A stretch of 64,000 bases of DNA from Plenodomus lindquistii (lineage: Eukaryota > Ascomycota > Dothideomycetes > Pleosporales > Leptosphaeriaceae): assembly GCA_025504975.1 (NCBI GenBank), contig JANUWI010000001.1, positions 1,798,001 through 1,862,000 on the forward strand, given 5' to 3'. The position numbers and the translations under genes are program-made. The notes below the pieces were generated by a model. The model did not search any database. It was given only the letters and a program-made list of their open reading frames with translations, and was not told the DNA's origin. This document shows, piece by piece, positions 11,583-21,611 of this stretch. Position 1 is the stretch's first letter; each line of letters begins with the position of its first letter.

Positions 11583-12255
11583 TCAGCTTCTTGTACGCAA
11601 CAAGTGTGGCGCCAAGATGGTAGATGCAAAATACAATCGCAACATGAGCGTCGCGTCGAAAATATTACATCTCCTTCTACATCAAGACGCCATCGCTGCC
11701 TTGCGCATACTTCATCATTCGAAACAGCGAGCGTACCAGGATGAGTACGCTAGCAAAGTACAGTACCCAGAGTGATCGCCTCCATGGAGCGGAGGTCGCA
11801 AGGGAGGTGGCGGTTGGGCGTCTGTTAATGCGAGTGTGGAACACGACGGTGACGATCATGAAGAAGGCGAAGAAGACGACCTGGATACCGAGACCGGAGA
11901 GGATGATGTTATTGCCTAGATCCTGCGCAGCTTTGTCCTTCGCCGTAGCTGGCATGCCGCCACCTCCGCTCTGGCTAAGAAAGGAGAGGATGTCGCCCAG
12001 TAGAAACACCTTTGTGAGCCATGTTGTGCGGATCATGGAGTGTTCTTCTGCTTCGAGGAGGCGGATGAGGCGCCCGAGCACCATGTAAATCGACGCCGCG
12101 AAGAATGTCGGACCCAGGAGATGAGGACGGTGAATACGAAAATGAACGCGAGTGCTAGTGAAGCTGATGGCCATGACGATAACGTTGTTGCGGTTTTTAT
12201 ACTGCTTCACGCGAGGCTGAGTTTGCCACTGATGCAACACACTCTTCATCACCAC
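11583..12255 (-). pseudogene. RTA1-family lipid-translocating exporter, decayed and 5'-truncated
   Basis: The core reads as an RTA1 membrane protein: LLGPTFFAASIYMVLGRLIR, LLGDILSFLSQSGGGGM, GLGIQVVFFAFFMIVTVVF and WVLYFASVLILVRSLFRMMK. RTA1 proteins have seven helices and are linked to resistance to 7-aminocholesterol and related lipids. Here the first two helices cannot be found. The frame is lost just before LLGPTF, where the adjacent frame gives FIFVFTVLI as expected for helix 3. At the 3' end a TAG near 11677 plus a one-base shift interrupts the last helix, which continues in another frame as IFDATLM and ends at 11583. Several independent lesions mean a pseudogene. The lesions lie about 1.4-2 kb from the RIP-mutated block. 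Confidence 0.72.
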
Positions 12256-13633
12256 GACTTCCGGCGTATAGACGTGTGTTTACCATGAAGATACTAACGT
12301 TATCCAGATGTTTAAATGAAAACCATGTGCGAGTATACACACAATCTAAGCATATCGTGTGCGCGGTCCATGTAGTGCTGCGTGCCTTTGTACCGGATAC
12401 GCGTATAGAGATCCTGCGCCAAGGGGGAACGTGGGATCACCCGTCAGGTACCAGCACCGCCGCCTTGGATATAACAGACATGAGCAATGCTCAGCCCGGA
12501 ATTCGGTACCACGACAGTCCGATATTTGCTGATAGTTCACATAAGCGCAATATGCTCATGTACCACACATTCTAGGTGCGCAAAGACCTTCATCAACGCT
12601 CACCATACACCAACTACTACCTGCGGCTGACACGACTGATGGAGTGCTGATGATGCTTGATGGCACCAAAGGATCTTTTCTGTGTCTTGCAAACTTTTGA
12701 GTCTTCATTATGAAATGAATAATATAGGCAGGTCGTCTTCGTCTGCTAAGATTTTGTAAGTACGGATATATACTTTCATACGTACTTAGTCTGCTCCCTT
12801 GGGAGTGACCAGCCACCTGATTGTGGCTGCTTGTGTCACGCCAGTGTGACAGCCGTGTCAGTAGATCGAGAACGCAAATGAGGCTCCCTATCGCCACCAA
12901 AGCAGTAGCCTTCACCGACTCCGCATAGGGATTGTGCTCGTGATCGTACGGCTACTATCAGCAGTAAGTTTTATGGCTCCTTCGTCGGATGCGCGTGCAT
13001 GTGATACTGTAGCCTGCAGGCATAGAGCAAAAACCAACTGGCGACGACCTTCGTCATCACGATGCCTTGACTTCTGAAGATGGTTAAGAGGGAGAGAAAG
13101 TTATCTTGGGGGGCCGGGAACAATCACGCGCTAACGGGCTAGCGTTCCACGTGCAGCTTACGTAAACCTTCATCATTCACTCGCATTGTGGAAGCCTACG
13201 CTCGTCTAGGTAGAGCAAGCTCATTCAAGCCACTAAATTTGGAATCCTTTCGTAGCTCGAGACTAAGACAAGCACTCCAAGTGTGGCGTTGACCTCAACC
13301 ACTCTGAAATGCAGTGTGGTGATTCCAAAATCTCTTACAAATCAATTAGCAGGTATTTCGGTGTCTTTCTTGGCAATTTCTCTTTGAGGTAGCGACCATT
13401 GCTACTACCAGATGACGGAGACGATAAGTAGGTAGCCTGCTGCAGCGTCCAGCCTCGGCGCGAAGCTTGTCGCATGATCGATTTGTTTGGGAGCCGGCCG
13501 TGCCGCCCAACGATAACGCACGGGGGGCTGGCTGTAGGGCTGATGGAAGGTTCTTTGCATCCTTCCACTCGTCAGCCGCAGGGTCCAGTCCCCACTCTTT
13601 TCCCACCGCCTTCTCAGCGACGTGGTTTTGGTG
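12256..13633. other. Intergenic region flanking the transposon block
   Basis: About 1.4 kb with overlapping short frames only (for example 12556-12915 on minus) and no recognisable domains. The region ends at the TA duplication (13634-13635) of the Tc1/mariner element. Base composition is normal, so RIP-like mutation does not visibly spread here. Confidence 0.4.
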
Positions 13634-13635
13634 TA

Positions 13636-13667
13636 CTGTGGTAGAATGGATAAGTACTCCCGGTGGG
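13636..13667 (+). repeat. Left terminal inverted repeat of the Tc1/mariner element
   Basis: 32 bp identical to the reverse complement of 43140-43171, preceded by TA at 13634-13635. Confidence 0.92.
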
Positions 13668-13856
13668 GCGCCCAGCCGCACCGTGCATGCGGAGATTGAA
13701 AGCACTGTAGTCCTATATATTACATGCAAATCCACACTATTTGTATGGTAAAATATGTAGCCCCTAAGCCATAGATGCTGGGCTCTCTGCCCAGCACAGC
13801 TAGCAGTTATCCTTTACCTTAACCACCTTAACTACCTCATCTCATCCCATCTTAAA

Positions 13857-13990
13857 ATGCCGCTTTCTCTATTACAACGCAAACGCGCACCTTACTAATA
13901 TCTCACACGCAATAAACGCCTTATTATTAGAGCACTACGCGACGTAGGCTATATACAACAGTTTATAGCTAATTATATAGAGTGTACTAT
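13857..13990 (+). pseudogene. Tc1/mariner transposase, N-terminal part (before the Gypsy insertion)
   Basis: The ATG at 13857 opens a frame with one stop that encodes the helix-turn-helix start of a fungal Tc1 transposase (LTRNKRLIIRALRDVGYIQQ, then FIANYIECTI). It is cut at 13990 by the outer Gypsy LTR. The last five bases, ACTAT, are the target duplication. Removing one ACTAT copy and joining to 42140 gives 1,053 nt, an exact multiple of three, ending at the terminal stop at 43056-43058. Confidence 0.85.
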
Positions 13991-14408
13991 TGTAACAAAG
14001 CTATATTCTATTATAACAACAACCTTTAGCTATAGGAGCCCTTTTATAAGCTACCTCTATCTTTCTTTATATAAGCTTATTAAAGATAGAAGACTATACT
14101 AACCTCTACTTAAACTACCTCTATACTATACCTAGTCTAGATTCTATAAGAATCTCTACTCTACTATTACCTACGTGCTAATATAGTAGAGAAAAGAAAA
14201 GAACTCTATAGAGGCCTAGAACTACTACTAAGTTCTACTCTATATAGCTTACTTTTTTAATAGAACTATAGAAGTATAATTTTTTTATCTTTTTATATAA
14301 AGCTTATAAAAATATAATTTATTTAACTTTTTAATCTACGCGTACTTTTATATACTTTTAAAGTAGATTTAAACACTTTTTAGCACTTTATATTTTTAAG
14401 CTATTATA
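13991..14408 (+). repeat. 5' LTR of the outer RIP-mutated Gypsy
   Basis: Starts TGTAACAAAG and ends GCTATTATA (RIP form of GCCGTTACA). It pairs with 41717-42134, and the two copies differ by scattered transitions, so both were mutated after insertion. Confidence 0.92.
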
Positions 14409-14730
14409 TTATAAAAAAATTATCTTTTTACTAGTAATAGCCTATATAATATTACTAATTTATTTAAAAGAATTACTTAAATTTTTTAGTTAACTAGTCT
14501 CTAAAACCTCTTTAGTTCTAGCTCTAATTAACGCTAATAGATCTATTAATAATTCTAAAACTAGATTTTAAAGATCTCTAGTTAACTAAAGCCTATAAGT
14601 TTAAATTTCTGTAGTATTACTAGCTTAGATTACTTTTAAAAAAGTTACGTTAAATAGCGCTAAAGTAGAGATTTAAAGACTACTAATAATCTAGCAGAAT
14701 TAAAGGCAAAGCTAATACCTATCTTTATTA

Positions 14731-16005
14731 ATAGATAATAAATTCTACTTTTTAAAAAATAAAAGAAAATAACTAGTTTTTTTAAAAGGCCTATAAATTT
14801 ATTAAATATTTAAAATATAGAAAATAACTAATACTAGCTAATTAGAGGATAACTAGAGTTAAATAAAAGCTAGACCTACTTTAGTAGAACCTAGAAATCT
14901 ACTAACTATAACTTTTAATAACGCTATAGAAATAATAGCCTAGCTACGCGCTAAATTAGCAGCTTTACAAGCTAAAATAAAAACTATTAAAAAAAAAAAA
15001 CTTTGCCTAACTTTACTTCTAGACTTACCTCTATTCTCTACTAAAAACTTTTAGACTTATTAATATTACTAGTTAACTAGATTACTTTCTAAAGCCTTTT
15101 TTTATATTTTTAAAAAGCTACGTTTATTAGAGCGTACCTTTTTTATTTCTAAACTATTAGATAGAAAGAACTCTACCTATAGATAATAGAAAGCTTTAAT
15201 ACTAGATTAATTTAAAATTAATAGTAACTACTACTATTCTAAACGTGCCTGTATAGTACTAGTCTAGAGTAGTACTTCTAGTCTAGCTAAAGAGTATTTT
15301 AAGCTCTAATACTTATCTAATAATAAAGCTAACTACTTCTTCTTTATAGAAGCTATAATAGCTACGTTTAATAGATATTTTATTACTAGTAATAAATAGG
15401 CTAAAGCACGTAATACTTTTAATTAACTATATATAGAAAAGAATAAAACTTTCTTTACTTTTAAAGCTTATTTTTTAAGCTATACTATAAAAAAACGCGT
15501 ACTATATATAGAATAAATTTATTATATATAAATAAAAATAACTTCTAGCCTACGTATTTCTAGTTAAAAGTTTAAATATACCTAGAATAACTTTTTTCTA
15601 GATATAATAGAGCATTTTACTACTTTTAATATAGAAAAAAAAACCTACCTAAAAAATACATATTATTAGAACTTTTTTTATAATAGTACTACTAAGTTCT
15701 AAGCTAGAACTATAGTATAACTTAGTTTAAATACTTTTTAAAAAAAAATTTTAGAAAACACAGTACTATATATAGCTCTCTAAACTTTTTTATAATCTAC
15801 TATAGTACCTCTATAGTAAGTAATAGCTACTCTAGCTTCTAAAAAAGCACTAGGTAACTACTATAACTATAGTAAACTAGAATACTATACTAATAAATAT
15901 CTATTACTATAGGTAAAAGAAATTATAATTAAAAATTACTCTAACTAATATTATAACGCTACTAAAGTACTAGACCTAGAGGAAGATTAAATAGAAAATA
16001 AGTAG
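14731..16005 (+). pseudogene. RIP-mutated gag of the outer Gypsy
   Basis: Aligns codon for codon with the intact gag at 21599-22873: 1,275 nt in both copies, no indels. The start ATG has become ATA at 14731, and many Trp, Gln and Arg codons are stops. Still readable are AKLAALQAKIK near 14950-14990 and VLDLEED near 15970. The zinc knuckle survives only in part. Confidence 0.88.
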
Positions 16006-16104
16006 TTTTAAAAGTATTATACTACTTAGAATTAAATTAAAAATATAACCTATTAAACTTTAATTTTTTAAAACTATTTTAAAGTTTTTATTTTTTTATA
16101 TCTA

Positions 16105-16521
16105 TGTAACGGCTCAAGAACATGAGGTGCCGAAAGGCGTCCGAATCAGCTCGAAGGCATATGGGAGTGCGCGCAGATCAAGACGCCAAACAAATCATAT
16201 TCTTATAGGCCTTGTACGAAAGGACAAGAAAATCATGCCTCTACAGTTCTATCAAGGAAGCAAGCTATATAGGGTAGGACTCGGTGGTAGTTCTGGGCCC
16301 TCACGGGGTTCTCTCCTTTCCTCTGCTGTGTTGGCACGTAGGTAACAGTGGGGTAGGGATTCTTGTAGGATCTGGACTGGGTACGGTACGGAGGTGGTTC
16401 GGGTAGAGGTCGGTATAGTCTCCCATCTTTGATAAGCTTGTATGGGGAAAGATGGGGGTGGCTCACGAGGGGGCTCCTGTGGCTGAGGGTCGTCGTTGTA
16501 ATAGGATGTGGCTTTGTCACA
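16105..16521 (-). repeat. 3' LTR of the intact Gypsy
   Basis: 417 bp, in element orientation TGTGACAAAG...CCGTTACA. I see no difference from 23196-23612; both encode the same short chance frames (72 and 95 codons). Confidence 0.95.
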
Positions 16522-16533
16522 TTACCCCCCGCC
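16522..16533 (-). other. Polypurine tract
   Basis: GGCGGGGGGTAA in element orientation directly abuts the 3' LTR, the expected plus-strand primer site for reverse transcription. The RIP-mutated copy keeps AGTAGGGGGTAA at the same place. Confidence 0.85.
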
Positions 16534-16812
16534 TTGAATCAGATAGTCCCATATCTGAGTGTCCTCCGTATAACCTCCGTATAGGGTCCGTCCTAGAATT
16601 GTTGTCTTGTCAAAGTGAATGCGACTTTCCGTTTGCTGTTTGTTGACGATTGTCATGACGACCACTGAATCTGGCAGTTGCCCTGGCGGGACATAACAAT
16701 TTTTCGAGCGTCGCGATCTCTTCTTGCTCCTTACACTCCACACCCCCATTGTACGTACCCCGTTACTGCTCGTCGTCGCCTCCGATACTGACGCCAAATA
16801 GCCTTCACAAAG

Positions 16813-17535
16813 ATGCCCATTCCTGTACCCCCGGGTGCATACCCTTCGGCCCATCGGGTCTTTTGCTTGCGCTCTGTCCGGGCCTGGTCCCGTGGCAAAT
16901 TTGACTTTACGCATTCGTTCGAGTCGGCGGGCTCAAAGAAGTGTGCTTATTGCACGCTTCTGAACGAGAAGTGCAAACCGGTAAGTGACTGTCCTCTTCT
17001 GCTAGCTCGGAGCTCTTTCTGACCCCTTCAGGTGCCTGTGTATGCGGGACCGGAATGCGACCAAGTCGTGGCGGCGCTCCGCGATTTTGAAGGCCTTGCT
17101 GCGCGGGCTGTGCCAGCTGACGAGGATGAAGCGAGGGAGCTCGAGGCCGAGCTGGCGGATGCGAGGGCTGCGGCTAGCTCAGCTGCAAGGACGTTGGCTT
17201 CTGTGGTGCAGGTGGCGACTGCGCAGGTTGCTGGCCTCGGCGCGACTGATGTGATGCTGGCGAGCTACTACGCACAACAGGAGGAGCTTCGGGGCCTGCG
17301 CGAGGAGGTTTCGGACTTGCGCCAGGAGATGCGGCTTCTCCGGAAGGACGTGGTGACCTCGGTTGCCGCTCCTTCTGGGGAGGCTCCGGGTTCTTCTGGT
17401 GGCAAGAGGAAACGCGGGCCCGTTCGTGGGCCTAACGGGAAGTTCTTGAAGCGTGGGGGCGCTGAGGACTCCGAGTTGGGTGAGGTGCGTGACGCCTCCG
17501 ACAGTGAGGTGGAGGTCGAGGGGTCACGGCGGTAG
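16813..17535 (+). CDS. Antisense accessory gene inside the intact Gypsy, spliced
   Basis: Lies between the end of pol and the 3' LTR but on the opposite strand. Exon 1 is 16813-16980; the intron 16981-17031 has GTAAGT, CTGAC and CAG signals; exon 2 is 17032-17535. The product is 223 residues. It has a small cysteine motif (CAYCTLLNEKC, followed by a further Cys), an acidic Ala/Glu-rich helical stretch (DEARELEAELADARAAASSA), a heptad segment (YYAQQEELRGLREEVSDLRQ), then a basic patch (GGKRKRGPVRGPNGKF) and an acidic tail. No domain is assigned with certainty. A Zn-binding plus coiled-coil plus nuclear-signal layout suggests a nucleic-acid-associated protein. The intron could persist because splicing on this strand does not affect the genomic RNA. 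Confidence 0.75.
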
Positions 17536-17666
17536 ATGGGTAGGTCCTGAGGGGCTCCTATACCCATCCGCGATGGTTGGCTTGCCAGGCCGAGGGTCTC
17601 GTTGGCAAGGGCCATGCACCAGTCTTGTATATTAGCTGCGATCTTTGTACATTAACGACGGAAAAA

Positions 17667-20600
17667 CTATTGGGCTTGTAAAACACGATCATCTGCCAAC
17701 TGTGACATGTCCTCTACTCCTTCTTCCCATGCCTGAAGCCATCTGTATAGTGCCCGGGGAGGTCCTGGACGATCAGGATACTTCTGGTGGAAGTCTCGCA
17801 GTTTATGGGGGGAGCCCATGAAGTTGGAGGCTGGATACCAGGTCGGGTCCGGATCGTGTCCTACCCAGCTAGCTCTGTATTTCAGCTTGTTTCGAGTGAG
17901 CTTGCTGGCGAGGATTTCTTCAACCTCCCACTCCTCTACGCCTTGTATAGGGGTAGCTGGTGGCTTCGGAGCCTCTTGTCCTGGTAGAGGGTCGTTGGGA
18001 TCTTTACAGAGGACGTCAGGTGCGAACACGTCGTGTATCTTGGAGCCTGGGGGGAGCTTAAGTCTATAGGAATGCCCAACCTGTTCGAGGACTTCGAAGG
18101 GACCTTCCCACAGTTCGGACAACTTTCGGCTAGGTCTCGTGGTCGCCAGGTTGGCAGTAGAGAGATAGACTTTGTCTCCGATCCCCCAGTCGACGGGACG
18201 TCGGTGGGCGTTGACAGCGGAACGCATTCGGTCTTGTGCCTTTTCCATGTTCTCCTTGGCTCGTTTCCAAGCGTCGTGCATTCGAGTAGCTAGATCATGA
18301 GCCTCCTGGTAGTTGAGTTTCTCGATAGGATTGGCTGCTTTCGAGTGGTGCCAGTCCCAGCTCTGTCGGGGTTCGGAACCATACAGGAGCTGGTACGGGG
18401 CCATTCCTATCGCCGCGTGCGGGAGCGTCACCTGGGCTCGGTCCATGAGCGGAAGGAGTTCGCTCCAGTTGTCCTGGTAGTACGTCACGAACGGCCGTAG
18501 GCGTTGGTCGACATACTTGTTCATGATTTCGGTTTGGCCGTCAGTTTGTTTGTGATAGGCGGTGGAGAGTCGTATCTTGACACCTATGATCTGGCAGAAT
18601 TCGGACCAGAATCGGGAAACAAACTGGGCTCCACGGTCGGAGACGATACTCTCTGGAGTGTGTCCGAACCGATATACCCATTGTATGAACAGTTGAGCAA
18701 GGCCTCGGGCGTCTATTGTCTTGTGGCACGGTATCGTGATCGCTTGCTTGGAGAGTCGATCAATGATTACCAGGATCTGATCGTAGCCGTGTCGGTCTTT
18801 GGGGAAAGATTTGAAGTCCATTGTGAGATGTTGCATGGGTTTCTCCGGAATTGGCAAGGGGTGGAGGAACCCTTGGATTCGGGTCTGTCTCGGATGGGAT
18901 CTTCGGCAGGCGACGCAGTTACGCACGTATCGTTTGCAAGTGGCTTCCATCCCTTTCCAGTGGTATCGTTGTGCGAGCAACTGGTAAGTTTTCGTAGCAC
19001 TAGGATGGGCTGTCGATACTTGATCATGTGCCTCTCTGATGAGTCGTGTACAGAGCAGGGAGTCCGGGGGAACGCAAAGGCGGTCACCATAGAGGAGAAG
19101 TCCGTTATCTATCCGATACTGGGAGGGCAGTGAAGAGCGTTCCTTTTCAAAGGACTGTCGGTTCTCCTTCAACAGAGCTTCCGTTAGTTCCAAGGAATCT
19201 AGCGACATCGTTGGGGTTGGTTGGAGAGAAGCGATGGTCGTTTGTAGGGAGGACTCTAGGTATTGCTTTGCCAGTTCGGAGTTGATACGGCCGTGTAGCC
19301 TAGCCGGGTCAAGGAGGACCAAGGAGCGATTGTCTTGTTGGGCCACTTTGAGATCCTTCATGTCTTGTTCTCGTCGACTGAGGATGTCTGCGCGCTCATT
19401 GCTTTTGCCCGGGGTGTACTCGATTCGGAAGTTGAAGGGGGCCATAAGCTCAGCCCAGTTGGCTTGTCGTTGATTCAGGACCTTTGTGCTCATAAAGTAC
19501 TCCAAGGATCGATGATCGGTGTACACTTGGACTCGGTGCCGAACCGAGGTCAGTTCGGCTTTCCATTTCTTGAAGGCGGTGACAATAGCAAACAGTTCTT
19601 TGTCGTGTATCTCCCAATTAAGCTCTGCTCCCGTGAGTGTTTTGCTGTAGAAGGCTACAGGGTACCATTTGCCGTCCGGGTGTTTTTGAGACATGATTCC
19701 GGCTACTACTCCGTCCGAGGCGTCGGTTTCCAGTTTCGTATCGTAATCGGGATGGAAGTGGCACAGGACTGGGATTGCTAGGAGCGAGGACTTCAGCTTC
19801 TCGAAGCTGTTTTGACAATCCTCAGTCCATACGAATGGGGTTGAGGGACTTTGTAGAGCTATCATTGGCTTGGCTACTCGTGAGAATTCAGGGATGAATT
19901 GTCTGTAGAATCCGGTGAACCCTAGGAAAGACTTGACACCTGTTACGGTGGTGGGTCGGACCCAGTTATGGAGTACTTCCACCTTTTCTGGATCTACCTC
20001 TATTCCTTTGTCGGTCAGGATATATCCCAAATACTTAGTTCGAGTAACGTGGAATTCGCTTTTCTTGATTGCTACTTGTAGTCCTGCTTTTCGTAGTCTT
20101 TCTAGGACGAGCTCGACGTGTCGTTGGTGGCTCTGGACGTCTTCGGAGTAGATAAGGATATCATCTAAGTAGGCGATACAGAAATCATCCAAGTAATCTA
20201 TGAGCACATCGTTCATGTACCTTTGATAGGTGGAGGGGCCATTGCAGAGACCGAAGGGGAGTACTTTGCACTTGTATGATCCGTAGCGGGTACGGAAGGT
20301 AGTGTATTCCTCGGACTCTGGATCCATGCGGATTTTATTAAAGGCTGCTCGAATATCAAACTTGGTGAAGATCTTGGCCTTGCTTGGGCGGATCAGTAAG
20401 TCATCTATCCTCGGAATCGGGTAGGCGTCCTTTCGGGTGAGCTGGTTGAGCTTTCGGTAGTCAATACAGATACGGAGCGACTTGTTGGGTTTGCGGACAC
20501 AGAGAATAGGGGAAGCGAAGGGGCTGTGGCTAGTCTCTATGAATCCCTTCCGTAAGTTCTCCTGGACGTACTTCTTGACAGCTTCTAAGTCCTCGGTGTT

Positions 20601-21611
20601 TTGCTTGTACAGAGGGCTGAAGTTGTTGGGTAGAGGTTCGTTCAGGATGATCTTGTGGTCATACGGTCGGTGTTCCGGTAGTTCCTCTGCTGCTAACAAA
20701 CTGAATACGTCCCGATACTGCTGGTAGCAGGGGGGGAGTCGGTCCCGGATCAAACGGTCATTTTCTTGAACGTCCTCTCTGTCGTAGTCCTCGAGGATCC
20801 GGTCGATCTCGTACAGACTGGTAGTGAAGAACTCGTTTTCTTTCTTTTTCATGTTGAAATGGAAGGCATTGGCGGAAATGATGGCGACTCGGGGGCCAGG
20901 AGGGGTTTCAAAGGGCTTTCGGGGCGGGTCCGGTTTTCGGATCTCCGGAGGGATGTCCCGGTATCGTGGGGCTTTGAAAATTCCACGAATGCGATTGATT
21001 GAGGGGTGTGGGCTACTAGTCTCCCGATACGACTCCTTTTCCCATAGGGCGTCTCGTCTCTTGATGTCAAGAGCGATGTGCTCCTTTGGTGTTCTTTGAT
21101 GGAGTTGCATGAGAATTGGGGGAGTGGGGATATAGGTTTTGGGGTAAGTGGCTGGCCACTGTAACCGGGACCTATCCGTATCTAGTAGGATCTTGAACCT
21201 TTTCAACCATTGCATCCCAATGATCACATCCTGAGCTCCTAGATCGAGTATAACGAATGGACAGTTCAGAATCTTTCGTCCGTCCACAATCATGTGGAGA
21301 CGGATATATTCTACAACTGGTGAAGAGATTTGGTCCTTGAACCCTCTAACCGTCACCGGGTAGGGTAGTTTTCGGACCTTGGTTCGAAGTGAAGAAGATA
21401 AAGAAGAAACAATGCGTGAATTCAAAAAGAGATATCCTTGGGCGCCGGTATCAATGAGCGACAGTAGTTTCACACCTACGCCTAGGTTGCACAAAACAGT
21501 GGATACGAGGAAATGGGAACCTTGAAATAGTTTTGAGAGATTGAGGTTTGACAGGTCATATTTTCGACTTAATCCCGAGTAGCGTGATGCTCTCGGGACT
21601 ACTCGTTTCCC
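17667..21611 (-). CDS. pol: Pol polyprotein of the intact Gypsy: protease, RT, RNase H, integrase, chromodomain
   Basis: Entered by -1 frameshift at 21605-21611; open for about 1,310 codons to the TAG at 17667. Counted from 21494, domains are: aspartic protease LIDTGAQG near residue 14, reverse transcriptase with YLDDILIYS near 442, RNase H with LETDASDGV near 590, integrase zinc finger (H...H, CVACRRSH) near 840-885, and the DDE core with MDFKSFPKD, SDRGAQF and TDGQTE from about 905 to 1000. A C-terminal chromodomain follows near 1180-1240 (EEWEVEEILASKLTRNKLKY, WVGHDPDPTWYPASNF). Chromodomain integrases are known to direct insertion to H3K9-methylated heterochromatin, which fits its landing site in RIP-mutated DNA. 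No internal stop is present. Confidence 0.96.
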   Translation of the reverse strand, partial: GKRVVPRASRYSGLSRKYDLSNLNLSKLFQGSHFLVSTVLCNLGVGVKLLSLIDTGAQGYLFLNSRIVSSLSSSLRTKVRKLPYPVTVRGFKDQISSPVVEYIRLHMIVDGRKILNCPFVILDLGAQDVIIGMQWLKRFKILLDTDRSRLQWPATYPKTYIPTPPILMQLHQRTPKEHIALDIKRRDALWEKESYRETSSPHPSINRIRGIFKAPRYRDIPPEIRKPDPPRKPFETPPGPRVAIISANAFHFNMKKKENEFFTTSLYEIDRILEDYDREDVQENDRLIRDRLPPCYQQYRDVFSLLAAEELPEHRPYDHKIILNEPLPNNFSPLYKQNTEDLEAVKKYVQENLRKGFIETSHSPFASPILCVRKPNKSLRICIDYRKLNQLTRKDAYPIPRIDDLLIRPSKAKIFTKFDIRAAFNKIRMDPESEEYTTFRTRYGSYKCKVLPFGLCNGPSTYQRYMNDVLIDYLDDFCIAYLDDILIYSEDVQSHQRHVELVLERLRKAGLQVAIKKSEFHVTRTKYLGYILTDKGIEVDPEKVEVLHNWVRPTTVTGVKSFLGFTGFYRQFIPEFSRVAKPMIALQSPSTPFVWTEDCQNSFEKLKSSLLAIPVLCHFHPDYDTKLETDASDGVVAGIMSQKHPDGKWYPVAFYSKTLTGAELNWEIHDKELFAIVTAFKKWKAELTSVRHRVQVYTDHRSLEYFMSTKVLNQRQANWAELMAPFNFRIEYTPGKSNERADILSRREQDMKDLKVAQQDNRSLVLLDPARLHGRINSELAKQYLESSLQTTIASLQPTPTMSLDSLELTEALLKENRQSFEKERSSLPSQYRIDNGLLLYGDRLCVPPDSLLCTRLIREAHDQVSTAHPSATKTYQLLAQRYHWKGMEATCKRYVRNCVACRRSHPRQTRIQGFLHPLPIPEKPMQHLTMDFKSFPKDRHGYDQILVIIDRLSKQAITIPCHKTIDARGLAQLFIQWVYRFGHTPESIVSDRGAQFVSRFWSEFCQIIGVKIRLSTAYHKQTDGQTEIMNKYVDQRLRPFVTYYQDNWSELLPLMDRAQVTLPHAAIGMAPYQLLYGSEPRQSWDWHHSKAANPIEKLNYQEAHDLATRMHDAWKRAKENMEKAQDRMRSAVNAHRRPVDWGIGDKVYLSTANLATTRPSRKLSELWEGPFEVLEQVGHSYRLKLPPGSKIHDVFAPDVLCKDPNDPLPGQEAPKPPATPIQGVEEWEVEEILASKLTRNKLKYRASWVGHDPDPTWYPASNFMGSPHKLRDFHQKYPDRPGPPRALYRWLQAWEEGVEDMSQLADDRVLQAQ
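21570..21611 (-). promoter_or_regulatory. Programmed -1 frameshift signal between gag and pol
   Basis: Slippery heptamer GGGAAAC at 21605-21611, phased G GGA AAC in the gag frame. It is followed after 3 nt by a hairpin at 21570-21601: TAGTCCCGAG pairs with CTCGGGATTA over 10 bp with one G-T pair, and AGC/GCT can extend it. Slipping by -1 gives GGG AAA CGA..., which is exactly the open pol frame. The pol frame has no ATG near its start. Confidence 0.85.

Noticed and set aside
13467..13751. Plus frame of 94 codons crossing the left TIR
   Set aside because: It spans the transposon boundary, so it cannot be an ancestral gene, and shows no domain.
16233..16520. 95-codon minus frame (and its copy at 23324-23611)
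   Set aside because: It lies wholly within the LTR and is identical in both LTRs; most likely chance coding in a regulatory repeat.
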